In this document: positions 10,944-17,764 of the stretch, one piece after another
Numbering within the stretch: position 1 is the stretch's first letter
Layout: each line of letters begins with the position of its first letter
From: an uncultured Flavobacteriales bacterium
Lineage (GTDB): Bacteria > Bacteroidota > Bacteroidia > Flavobacteriales_D > Crocinitomicaceae
DNA length: 35,430 nt
Reading direction: 5' to 3'
NCBI GenBank assembly: GCA_905478665.1
Contig: CAJQJL010000152.1
Coordinates: forward strand, 1-35,430
The notes under the pieces: generated by a model
The model's input: only the letters and a program-made list of their open reading frames with translations
Databases searched by the model: none
What the model was told of the DNA's origin: nothing
Translations under genes and position numbers: made by a program

Positions 10944-11108
10944 TCAGATGAAATGTGTTAGTCCAACGCACTTTGGTTTATGGTTAACGAATCTGGCTTC
11001 AACATCGTATTGTAATTCGTATGAATCTTTCTTGGAAACAAACAGCTTTACAGAAGCTCCTTCGATTACTTCTCTTCGTTCGTTTTGTACAATACAGGTA
11101 ACTTTCAT
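10944..11108 (-). CDS. 54-residue hypothetical protein (small ORF)
   Basis: A minus-strand ATG at 11108 opens a 54-codon frame ending with TGA at 10944-10946. The product begins MKVTCIVQNERREVIEGASV; the GASVKLFVS segment resembles the first strands of a small beta-sandwich (carboxypeptidase-regulatory-like) domain, and the end is RFVNHKPKC plus nine residues. It starts 18 bases downstream of the stop of the 11127 gene in the same direction, so the two could be one transcript. The RF-x-NHKPKC-coding bases recur at 13826-13852, which supports this being, or having been, real coding sequence. Not recognised with confidence. Confidence 0.45.
   Translation of the reverse strand: MKVTCIVQNERREVIEGASVKLFVSKKDSYELQYDVEARFVNHKPKCVGLTHFI
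10968..10994 (+). repeat. 27-bp direct repeat, copy 1
   Basis: The core GCACTTTGGTTTATGGTTAA is identical to 13826-13845; over 27 bases the copies differ at two positions. In the minus direction both copies read RF(V/F)NHKPKC in frame. Here it lies near the end of the 54-residue ORF. Confidence 0.8.
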
Positions 11109-11126
11109 AGTTATCGTTTAAATTCA

Positions 11127-12098
11127 TTAGTCATTTACAGCGGTAATTGCCAAATTGGTTTTTACAGCTAATACTTCTTCGTCTTCATTCAGTAATTTGC
11201 TCAATCGCTTTAGAAACGAATAATCCGCAATTACCTCCTTCTTTAATTCTATCTGATAAGGTTTCCCAGATTTGAATTTCTTCCAGGTACTATAAGACAA
11301 ATCACTTTTCTCAATTGTTACAATTCCCAAATCCTTTGTCAGCTGTGCAATTCTCTGTTCTGACAATTCATTCAAAAACAAAATACCCACACGGGCATCA
11401 AAATATTCCAGGATCCAAGACCGTTGCTTACCAAAGAAATGAATTGATGCCAATTGCTTAACCTCTTTGAGTTGAGCCAACTCTTCAATGATCTCAGCAC
11501 GCTTTTTCGGGTCGAGACTGTATACGTTATACTCGGACGGTCCTTTTTTCCTTACCCCTAGTTCTTCCAGTTTATCCTTGAATTCAGCATACTTTCGACT
11601 CAACTCCTTTTCCTCCTCACCCGGAATATCTGATGAAAAAGTGTGAACCATATATATCTCCTCAAATACAGGCATAAATGGTTCAGGTTGATACCCCTCG
11701 TAATGATAAAGGGCGTCCTTACCTCCGATATAAATCTTCCAGTCTTTTTGCCTTTTTAATCCTGTGCAGATTTTCTGACAATGCTTTTGTCCCAAGCTAT
11801 CTTGAACATGAATAAAAAGGCAATCTCCTTGATTCTCACTTAGTGCAAAAGCACCATTCTGAAAGCCTACAGCTTGTTTTTTCTTTCCTTTCGGATTATT
11901 TGCCGTCCATACCTTACAGGAGTTGGAAACATCGGTATAGGTATTATCGTCCTGCAGATAAAAAACCGACAGTTTCTGGCTATAAATATGGGTATGTGTC
12001 ATCGTAAAGAGTAGTATTGGTAAACTAAGAAACACGAGTCGGTGTTTTAGCTCTTTGCTAAAGGATAGCGAAGTGATATTTCGTATTCTGTGAATCAT
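11127..12098 (-). CDS. Secreted hypothetical protein with two protease-propeptide-like alpha/beta repeats
   Basis: The ATG at 12098 is preferred (MIHRIRN), with a possible ATG at 12125; either puts a basic stretch before a hydrophobic signal segment (RLVFLSLPILLFTM) ending near IYSQ, so export is likely. The mature N-terminal ~110 residues are Cys-containing and unassigned. The C-terminal ~180 residues look like two copies of a beta-alpha-beta-beta-alpha unit: YMVHTF, LEELG, YNVYSLD, then a helix, and GILFLNE, TKDLG, YQIELKK, then a helix. This layout is reminiscent of the I9-like or N-terminal propeptide domains of Bacteroidota S8 subtilases. No catalytic domain is present and no subtilase gene lies beside it. 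It may be a stand-alone inhibitor-like or scaffold protein; the assignment is inference. Confidence 0.7.
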   Translation of the reverse strand: MIHRIRNITSLSFSKELKHRLVFLSLPILLFTMTHTHIYSQKLSVFYLQDDNTYTDVSNSCKVWTANNPKGKKKQAVGFQNGAFALSENQGDCLFIHVQDSLGQKHCQKICTGLKRQKDWKIYIGGKDALYHYEGYQPEPFMPVFEEIYMVHTFSSDIPGEEEKELSRKYAEFKDKLEELGVRKKGPSEYNVYSLDPKKRAEIIEELAQLKEVKQLASIHFFGKQRSWILEYFDARVGILFLNELSEQRIAQLTKDLGIVTIEKSDLSYSTWKKFKSGKPYQIELKKEVIADYSFLKRLSKLLNEDEEVLAVKTNLAITAVND

Positions 12099-12398
12099 GA
12101 ATCGGTTATTCCAAGAATCATGCAAAAGCTGCTAATTCTTTTCTTTACAGATAACTACGTTCAATTTACAGTAATTATTTGCCGAAAAATGTTAAAATCT
12201 CAAAACTCTCCCTTTACAAACTTGGGGAAGTTCTTTGCACTCCTCAATGCATACTTAAGCATTACAACCAATTGTGCTCTCGCTTCAACCGATAATGTTT
12301 TCAAGAACAACTTCGCCCCTCCTTTTAACAAGCTGCCCAAGAGCAGAAATCCAGTTGCGATTCCCGCCACTACACGCTTCAAACATCGCCTTCACTTC
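12099..12398. other. Gene-poor stretch upstream of the 21-bp repeat field
   Basis: No convincing gene is seen. The right part (from about 12294) can be read as further, very degraded copies of the 21-base unit. Short open frames exist on both strands but none has a recognisable family, signal or start context. The promoter of the leftward gene ending at 11127 must lie here. Confidence 0.4.
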
Positions 12399-12838
12399 CC
12401 TCATCACCTCCATCCAAGTACCAATTACGGATGTTGCTGAAGTAATCACGCCAATGCATATATCCTTCACAAATCGGCATTTTCCCATCACCGATTTTGG
12501 TCTTCTAATCACCAATCTTCATGTTTCCATCACCCCTATTCAAGTGCTATTCGCCCCTCGGAAAACGTTCAACACCTAACGTCAACCATTCTACACCCGT
12601 CGGAAATCATTCAACACCTTCTAGAAAACGTTGAACAGTTGTCGTCAACCCTAAAATGCGATCGGAGATCGTTCAAGACCTGATGGAATGTGTTGAACGG
12701 CAATCGCGAATCATTTTACACCTAAGGGAATTCACAGAACACTTTTCGATCATCGTTCTGCACTTGCCTCAGATCGTTCTATGCACGTCGGAATTTCTTC
12801 AATGCTTTTCGAAAAACGTTCAATCCCTGTGTTTATGG
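12399..12838. repeat. Degenerate 21-bp tandem-repeat field, about 21 units
   Basis: Written in 21-base rows, the plus strand gives units that mostly begin GTTCAACACC or ATTCAACACC and end TCGGAAAAC or TCGGAAATC. Clear units start at 12546, 12567, 12588, 12609, 12630, 12671, 12692, 12713, 12734, 12755, 12776, 12797 and 12818. The unit at 12651 is 20 bases, shifting the phase by one. Units 12399-12545 keep the period with a weaker (A/T)CA(C/T)C core. A 21-base period is seven codons, so translations are heptad-periodic: plus strand VQHLTST/IQHLLEN-like, minus strand VERFPRG/VEWLTLG-like with several stops. It could be a decayed coiled-coil or repeat gene, or a non-coding minisatellite. Confidence 0.8.
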
Positions 12839-12980
12839 GGATTCAGCTTTTTCATTAACAGACTTTAACAGTTGGTTTTAGGAGTTTGGCACGTTCTTTT
12901 CAATGTTCTGTGTAATTGAAATGTCGGATACAACTGATAGAAAGTCTTGAAAGTGAATGCCGACAAAATATGTGAACATT

Positions 12981-13694
12981 ATGAAAAAGTCACAGTCAAA
13001 CAAAATCGCCATGTATCGATCAGTGGCAAGCGTTTTGGATAATTTCCAAAGCAGCTGGTTGGTACTCCCGGCGTTCCAGGGGCTCCGAGATGAGTTTCAG
13101 GAAAAACTGTCGCTTCTCATCGAAATGGACAACGATCAGCGTACCATTGCGAAGGATGCAGGAAGCGAGAAAAAGGACCGCAAGCTCAGGCTTGCCCAAA
13201 AGGCCAAGGATGTGCAAAGTGCTCTGATAGCTTATGCTGTTAGTACAGAGAACACAATCCTTTTGCGAAAGGTCAAATTTGCACCTTCCCGATTTAAGTA
13301 CGGAAGTGCAATGGAATCCAGAGCGATGGTCGATCTGATCATTGAAAAAGCAGAAGCCCACTTATCTGGCCTGGCTGATTACGGTATTGATGCAACTGAT
13401 GTTGCCGACCTAATCAATAAGCGAGACGAAGTGGTGGATGGCGTAACTGCTCCACGTAACAAGATCGTTAGTCGAAAGGCGATCACGCGAACGATTAGAA
13501 TAACAATCGAGCGAATGGACGTACTGTTACAGGATCAGTTAGATCGATTGGTGAGCACGCTGGAATCGACAGAAACAAGATTCCACATGGAATACTTTGA
13601 TTCGCGAATCATCGTGGACCATGTAAGCGGACGATCTGCTTCTGGCGAAAACGGTTCAGGTGGAAGTCCTGAAGAAAACCCAATAGGCCTATGA
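12981..13694 (+). CDS. Bacteroidota hypothetical protein, helical, ~237 aa
   Basis: ATG 12981 (MKKSQSNKIAMYRSVASVL) is preferred over an in-frame ATG at 12957, because the family as I know it begins with a short basic stretch just before the first helix. The product is predicted nearly all-helical, with a central 'AYAVSTENTILLRKVKFAPS' segment and a C-terminal part containing YFDSRIIVDH and a Gly/Ser-rich tail. I recognise it as a widespread Bacteroidota family of unknown function, often found beside small repeat or carboxypeptidase-regulatory-like proteins. There is no signal peptide or TM segment. It is followed by a good intrinsic terminator (13737-13766) and so is probably monocistronic. 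The 21-bp repeat field ends 142 bases upstream. Confidence 0.75.
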   Translation: MKKSQSNKIAMYRSVASVLDNFQSSWLVLPAFQGLRDEFQEKLSLLIEMDNDQRTIAKDAGSEKKDRKLRLAQKAKDVQSALIAYAVSTENTILLRKVKFAPSRFKYGSAMESRAMVDLIIEKAEAHLSGLADYGIDATDVADLINKRDEVVDGVTAPRNKIVSRKAITRTIRITIERMDVLLQDQLDRLVSTLESTETRFHMEYFDSRIIVDHVSGRSASGENGSGGSPEENPIGL

Positions 13695-13736
13695 TAGAGA
13701 CAAGTGCTCAATCAGAGATGCCTGAACACGGGTAAG

Positions 13737-13766
13737 TCCTCTCACGGAAGTGGGAGGATTTTTTTT
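13737..13766 (+). terminator. Rho-independent terminator after the 12981 gene
   Basis: Stem TCCTCTCAC / GTGGGAGGA (nine pairs including one G-U), loop GGAA, followed by eight T residues at 13759-13766. It lies 43 bases after the stop codon. Confidence 0.85.
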
Positions 13767-13825
13767 GGCTAGAATCTACGCTGGTCATTTGTTTCGTACA
13801 ACGATCGCATTGAGCTTGACGAAAT

Positions 13826-13852
13826 GCACTTTGGTTTATGGTTAAAAAATCT
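13826..13852 (+). repeat. 27-bp direct repeat, copy 2
   Basis: Matches 10968-10994 at 25 of 27 positions. The minus-strand frame again reads RFFNHKPKC and continues about 17 codons to a stop, but an in-frame TAG lies immediately upstream. This copy therefore looks like a truncated gene remnant. Confidence 0.75.
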
Positions 13853-13876
13853 ATTCTAAGTTCTATTTAGCATAAT

Positions 13877-14224
13877 CTAGACTTTCTCAATTCTTTCTAT
13901 TTCTAGATCAACGATACATTTTAAGTGTGTATAACACAGTTCGGCTAACTGTCTTATTCCTTCAGCAGTCGCATCTATCTTGTAACGTAGCGCTTTGTTC
14001 ATGTAGTTTGTGTAGGTCTTTCCCCAATCCATTTCTACGGATTCTGGTACTTTCATTGTATCAAAGCATAAGTCAAGGATATCTAAATGAAGGTCACTCC
14101 CATTCCTTATTAAAGCCCCCGCTTTTCTTCCTGCTTTTGAGCTGATGTTTTCTAATCCTATGATTAGTTGATGGTGTTTGAGGTCTTGTTGGATTAAGCT
14201 GATTACTAATTCTTTGTTTTGCAT
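13877..14224 (-). CDS. Small helical hypothetical protein (115 aa) divergent from an XRE regulator
   Basis: ATG at 14224, stop at 13877. The product is predicted all-helical (LVISLIQQDLKHHQLIIGL, then LDILDLCFDTMKVP, then AEGIRQLAELCYTHLK) with no signal peptide or TM segment. It resembles short Bacteroidota hypothetical proteins found beside XRE regulators, but I cannot name a family. It is divergent from the HTH gene at 14416 and shares a 190-base AT-rich control region with it. That arrangement is typical of a repressor controlling itself and its neighbour. Confidence 0.7.
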   Translation of the reverse strand: MQNKELVISLIQQDLKHHQLIIGLENISSKAGRKAGALIRNGSDLHLDILDLCFDTMKVPESVEMDWGKTYTNYMNKALRYKIDATAEGIRQLAELCYTHLKCIVDLEIERIEKV

Positions 14225-14415
14225 TTCTATATAGTTTAAACGATGAAATCATTGTTATTTACTATACAAGTATAGTTTAAAACAATATTATTTCAAAATA
14301 TTTTCATTGTTTATTCTTGTATAAATATTGTTTAAACCTATATTTCAACTGATTTAAGCGTTGGTTGTATAAATAAAGAATTGATTCTATCCCCTACTAT
14401 CACTACATTTGGATT
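14225..14415. promoter_or_regulatory. Divergent control region with palindromic operator candidate
   Basis: This very AT-rich stretch separates the 13877 gene (-) from the XRE gene (+). A perfect inverted repeat ACTATAC-AA-GTATAGT lies at 14261-14276. TATAGTTTAAAC near 14231 is mirrored by GTTTAAACCTATA near 14331, and TATAGTTTAAA also follows the palindrome. Repeated symmetric motifs are what the XRE protein encoded next door would be expected to bind; binding itself is inferred. Confidence 0.6.
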
Positions 14416-14622
14416 ATGTCAGAACGCATTAACAGAGTTAAAGAAGTATTGGTAATTAAAGGAATGAGCCAAAAAGAATTGGCAGCTCAACTAGGAAAGA
14501 ACCCTAATACAATTACTTCTATTTGCAATAACAAGTCTCAACCGCACTTGAAAGATTTGAAGCGTATTGCTGAAATTTTAGATGTGGATATTCGTGAATT
14601 ATTGGTTTCTACAAGAGATTAA
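14416..14622 (+). CDS. XRE/Cro-family helix-turn-helix transcriptional regulator (68 aa)
   Basis: A single HTH_3-type domain fills the protein: a helix at VKEVLVIKG, the turn pair MSQKELAAQLGKNPNTITSI forming helices 2-3, then NNKSQPHLKDLKRIAEILDV as helices 4-5. The length is typical of minimal XRE repressors that lack a sensor domain. It sits 10 bases upstream of a membrane-protein gene and is divergent from a small helical protein. It probably represses from the palindrome at 14261-14276. Confidence 0.93.
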   Translation: MSERINRVKEVLVIKGMSQKELAAQLGKNPNTITSICNNKSQPHLKDLKRIAEILDVDIRELLVSTRD

Positions 14623-14632
14623 TCGTGCTCAA

Positions 14633-15127
14633 ATGGATTTAGATTATACGAAATATACGAAAGAGTCTCTTGAATTCATTTATAGTGAAGGACAAAAACA
14701 TTTTGACGAAATTACAAAGTCGTTTCGCGAGGTGAATTCAAAAAGCTATATAATAATAGGAATACTATTTAGTCTTTTAGGTGTGTTGCTTTCCGAAATT
14801 ATTACAATGCAACAATATTTTAATTTGCACGGATTATTGTTCTTTTTTTTAGTCTTTCCTACGGTATTAATATTACAAAATCTTTTACCTGTTGATTTCA
14901 TCATAACCGGTGCAAAACCTTCTTTAATGCAACACCAATACTTTGAAGAGTCTACCGAGCTTCAATATGAAAAGTATTTAGCACAAAGAATTGAAGATTG
15001 CGATCATGCAATCCTTCACAATGGTAAAATCTTGACTAAAAGAGCACGAAGATTTAAATCAGCAGTGATCCTTATTCTAGCGTCACTTATTGTCTCCTTT
15101 ATCTTTTGGCTTTGTTTCATCACCTAA
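14633..15127 (+). CDS. Three-TM membrane protein following the XRE regulator (164 aa)
   Basis: ATG 14633 (MDLDYTKYTKESLEF) is chosen because it lies 10 bases after the XRE stop; a longer frame from 14582 would overlap that gene. The first ~45 residues are a charged helix. Two hydrophobic segments follow (YIIIGILFSLLGVLLS and LLFFFLVFPTVLILQNLL), then ~65 residues of charged linker, then a C-terminal TM segment (AVILILASLIVSFIFWLC). Helix, TM pair, coiled linker and TM is the general layout of SLATT or Pycsar-type membrane effectors in nucleotide-signalling defence systems. I see no diagnostic motif, so that link is weak. Co-transcription with the HTH gene and with the hydrophobic micro-ORF at 15132 is likely. 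Confidence 0.8.
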   Translation: MDLDYTKYTKESLEFIYSEGQKHFDEITKSFREVNSKSYIIIGILFSLLGVLLSEIITMQQYFNLHGLLFFFLVFPTVLILQNLLPVDFIITGAKPSLMQHQYFEESTELQYEKYLAQRIEDCDHAILHNGKILTKRARRFKSAVILILASLIVSFIFWLCFIT

Positions 15128-15131
15128 GGTA

Positions 15132-15206
15132 ATGTACGTGCTATTTGTTGTAGTAGGCTTCGTTGTTGGTTTATTATCTTTTGCCATAATCCATTTTTTT
15201 CTTTAA
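15132..15206 (+). CDS. 24-residue hydrophobic single-TM peptide (candidate small protein)
   Basis: ATG at 15132 comes four bases after the stop of the three-TM gene, preceded by AAGG, and TAA is at 15204-15206. Almost all residues are hydrophobic (MYVLFVVVGFVVGLL, then SFAIIHFFL), enough for one membrane span. It sits at the end of the XRE/three-TM operon with matching direction and spacing. Small TM peptides in such positions are often toxins or membrane-effector accessories. A chance open frame in AT-rich DNA is the alternative. Confidence 0.4.
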   Translation: MYVLFVVVGFVVGLLSFAIIHFFL

Positions 15207-15267
15207 GATACCAACACCGTTATTATAAAACAAGTTTTTTATTTTGATGATTTCAAGATTAATCATA

Positions 15268-15978
15268 TTAGTCTAATTTGATCTTCATTTTATAGCTGTC
15301 ATTTGCCACCTGATCATCTTTGATTTCAACAGCCTTATCAATATACCAATTATATGAAGATCCATTGAAATCATGCCATTTAACAGTTTTTATAAATGAA
15401 GGCTCATCACTAATGTGAATTTTAGAGCCATCACATTCTCTCATTTCTTTTTCTTTTATGTTGAACATGTTGGCTTTCAACATTTCAAACAATTGATTCG
15501 TGAAATTAGTTGTTGAGTTACAGTCTGGATTAGACCTGTAATACCAATCATAGGTTCCTGTTTCATCAGGTAAAACAACACCAAGAATCGCATTCATTTT
15601 ACTTGTTTGATTCTCTCTAGGCACCGTTTTTAATGAATAAGAGATCTCCCAAGGCACCCATTGTTCCTTTTCTTTTTGTGTGGAATCTTTCATTCCTTTA
15701 GATATTATGACAATTGTAACACTACTTTGAAATAACTTATCTTTTAGTTTACCCTCAATTGTTGAATCGGCGAAATCTTCCAAACTTTCCCCATCTTTTT
15801 CCCCTAAATTAATATTGTCTGCACCTATGAGTTCCTGAAGTATATCAACATAGTCCCGAACTCTCGTTTTTCTTTTCACCCATTTCAATTCTCCATCCAC
15901 CTCGTCCTGATAGTTGTCTTTTAATTTAGAAACTAGTTCATCCTTGTATTTATACGAAACAAAAATTTTTCTACCCAT
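15268..15978 (-). CDS. ThsB-like TIR domain protein (DUF1863/MTH538-type), last gene of the operon
   Basis: 236 aa. The N-terminal ~150 residues form the TIR-like domain: beta-A KIFVSYKYKD, an insert with TRVRDYVDILQELIGADN, then TIEGKLKDKLFQSSVTIVIIS and the QWVPWEISYSL box, where the Trp-Glu pair is the likely catalytic-glutamate region. A C-terminal ~85 residues contain KANMFN, FIKTVKWHDF and YIDKAVEI, features I know from a common bacterial family of ThsB-like proteins. Thoeris TIR proteins of this kind make NAD-derived cyclic nucleotide signals after phage infection. The SLOG gene lies 4 bases upstream (SLOG stop 15983, this ATG 15978), so a signal-maker and signal-sensor pairing is plausible. 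It might instead be a recruitment module. Confidence 0.85.
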   Translation of the reverse strand: MGRKIFVSYKYKDELVSKLKDNYQDEVDGELKWVKRKTRVRDYVDILQELIGADNINLGEKDGESLEDFADSTIEGKLKDKLFQSSVTIVIISKGMKDSTQKEKEQWVPWEISYSLKTVPRENQTSKMNAILGVVLPDETGTYDWYYRSNPDCNSTTNFTNQLFEMLKANMFNIKEKEMRECDGSKIHISDEPSFIKTVKWHDFNGSSYNWYIDKAVEIKDDQVANDSYKMKIKLD

Positions 15979-15982
15979 AATA

Positions 15983-16579
15983 TTAAATTTTCTTCATTAA
16001 AAGTGCTTGAAATAAAGACATATAGCCGTAATCTTTTTCAAGTCTTTGATTTTTGAAATTCTCTGGAAGTAAAGAATCATAAACAATTTTTGTAGCTGCT
16101 CCAGTACTGGCCACTGGTAATAATAATGCATCTGGATTATATTCTCTAAACATCTTATATTCATCCTCTATGCCATTCATACCCCCTATAAATACAGCTG
16201 CTGAATAATCATTTTCTGTAAACATTCTTTCTCTCATATATTTTATGCTTGATGGAATATCCTCCTGTTTCTTTGTAAAAACGATATTCTCAAATTTGTT
16301 ATTATCATCTAGGAATTTATCTTCAAACCACAACGACTGATAGAGTTTAACATGCTCCTGGATATTCAAGTCCAATTTTTCCATCACATAATATATCAAC
16401 GGCGTTATAGATGGATGCCCTCCCCAAACAATCCTATGATGTGGTAGTACTACTGTTGTTAATGCAATAACAGCATCTCTGATAGCTATAATATCTGCCG
16501 AATCAATATATTTCGGGTCTCTATCAGGTAAGGGAGTGCTCGCCGATAGAAAAATATTCTTTATTTCGTTTGTAGCCAT
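15983..16579 (-). CDS. SLOG-domain ligand sensor protein (SLOG3/TRPM-like Rossmannoid)
   Basis: 198 aa, a single domain. The start (IFLSASTPLPDRDP) followed by IDSADIIAIRDAVIAL, HRIVWGGHPSITPLI, AAVFIGGMNGIEDEYKMF and ALLLPVASTGAA is the SLOG pattern: a Rossmann-like fold with GGH and GGxxG-type loops that binds nucleotides. Known SLOG domains sense nucleotide-derived ligands, e.g. the SLOG of Thoeris ThsA binds cyclic ADP-ribose isomers. Here the domain is free-standing, without SIR2, TM or nuclease effector. Its ATG overlaps the end of the TIR gene by 19 bases, and the next TIR gene starts 4 bases after its stop, so the three are translationally coupled. The ligand is unknown. Confidence 0.85.
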   Translation of the reverse strand: MATNEIKNIFLSASTPLPDRDPKYIDSADIIAIRDAVIALTTVVLPHHRIVWGGHPSITPLIYYVMEKLDLNIQEHVKLYQSLWFEDKFLDDNNKFENIVFTKKQEDIPSSIKYMRERMFTENDYSAAVFIGGMNGIEDEYKMFREYNPDALLLPVASTGAATKIVYDSLLPENFKNQRLEKDYGYMSLFQALLMKKI

Positions 16580-17742
16580 AACTCAAAATCTTGTTTTTTC
16601 AACATTTTAATATCCTTTTTGAAGTTGTTATTAAGCCATTCTAGATGTTTTAGCCATTTGTCTCGTATGCGCAGATCATCGTATATAAGACGTATTGAAA
16701 CCTCACGATATCCTAACAATTCTTTCTTAATTTCTGCAGTTTGACAACTCATGGACTGTGGAATACCAATCGTTGGTATATATATGATATGTTCACCATT
16801 TGAAAGATTTTCGGTTAATATTTTTTCAGGTTGTACAGTAACTATTCTTCCGTTCTTCTTAGCAATATTAACAAACTCGGTGATCAAATTGTCCTGTCTT
16901 GCCGCCAAATTTCTTGCTCTAACAGATTCAACTTCTTGTATGATTTTTTCTACTAACTCTTGTACAAACTTGCCATCACTGTTATAAACTCCACCGATGA
17001 AATCAGAATCATTTAATTGAATGGGGTAACTAAGGTGAGATGAGTTTTCAATTTTTTCAATTTGGTGATTAGGCCAAACCAACTGGACAATTCCTATCTG
17101 TTTTGCACTAGCCTCAGCAAACTCTTCTTTACACCAGTAACTCTCTAAAAAATGAGGAGTATTTAATAGTACAATTACATCGCAATCAGTCATTCTATGC
17201 CACAACTCATCTTGGAAAGGCTCACCTTTTTGAATCGAGTGTGTATCAAGAAAAACATCAAAATTATTCCCCTCTAAAGCCTCGAAAAGTTGAATGGCTG
17301 CAGATGTGGATTCAGTTCTCTTATAGCTAATAAAGATTTTCCTTGTACTTCTTAGTAACTCAAACGCTTCTAAAACAATATTTACGATTCTATTCACCTC
17401 TGCTTCTCTGTATTGAATGGCGTTTTGATTTGAGAGAACTTTAGGAATATCAGAGCCAAATCCATTAAAAAATATGGGCAGTATCATTGTTCCATCCTTA
17501 AGAAGTCTTTCGGTTATGATTACGTCTTTATAGTTACCATCAACATCTCCCATATAGATGGCAAAAGCTGGTTGATTACCTTTGTATTCAGAATCAAATG
17601 AATTTTTATCAATAACCTTAATAGATTCTTTAGGTAACCCTAAGTTTTTAAGTTCAACCTCAATTTGACTTAAAATGGCTTGTTTTTCCTTTACAACCGT
17701 ACCTAAAATAATTAATTGGTATTTATATTTCATATTCTTCAT
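16561..17742 (-). CDS. Three-part TIR protein with NADase-type glutamate
   Basis: Start ATG 17742 (MKNMKYKYQ), or 17733; a longer frame to 17796 would run into the Nmad2 gene and adds no conserved-looking sequence. From 17742 the product is 393 aa. Residues ~5-125 are an alpha/beta domain of unknown type (YQLIILGTVVKEKQAI, FAIYMGD, MILPIFF). Residues ~134-265 are a canonical TIR: KIFISYKRTES, DVFLDTHSIQKGEPFQDEL, CDVIVLLNTPHFLESYWCKEEF. The SYWCKEEF box carries the glutamate used by TIR NADases at about residue 207. The last ~120 residues are another alpha/beta-looking region with IIYIPTIGIPQSM. The N-terminal part may be a sensor. The TIR is likely to cleave or cyclise NAD; whether it signals or kills by NAD depletion cannot be told. 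Confidence 0.88.
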   Translation of the reverse strand: MKNMKYKYQLIILGTVVKEKQAILSQIEVELKNLGLPKESIKVIDKNSFDSEYKGNQPAFAIYMGDVDGNYKDVIITERLLKDGTMILPIFFNGFGSDIPKVLSNQNAIQYREAEVNRIVNIVLEAFELLRSTRKIFISYKRTESTSAAIQLFEALEGNNFDVFLDTHSIQKGEPFQDELWHRMTDCDVIVLLNTPHFLESYWCKEEFAEASAKQIGIVQLVWPNHQIEKIENSSHLSYPIQLNDSDFIGGVYNSDGKFVQELVEKIIQEVESVRARNLAARQDNLITEFVNIAKKNGRIVTVQPEKILTENLSNGEHIIYIPTIGIPQSMSCQTAEIKKELLGYREVSIRLIYDDLRIRDKWLKHLEWLNNNFKKDIKMLKKQDFELWLQTK

Positions 17743-17764
17743 CTTGCCCCTTGACTTTCCATTA

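Noticed and set aside
12399..12838. CRISPR array
   Set aside because: The 21-base units are directly adjacent with no spacers, all diverged from each other, and no cas genes are nearby.
10968..13852. Integrative element with attachment-site repeats
   Set aside because: No integrase, recombinase or tRNA lies at either end, and the repeats coincide with a coding motif, so gene duplication is simpler.
14404..14411. TACATTTG as the -7 box of the XRE gene
   Set aside because: It lies five bases before the ATG and no TTTG is found at the right distance upstream, so the start would fall inside the coding region; not listed as a promoter.
14582..14632. Extended N-terminus for the three-TM protein
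   Set aside because: It would overlap the end of the XRE gene and adds no family-like sequence; ATG 14633 with 10-base spacing fits better.
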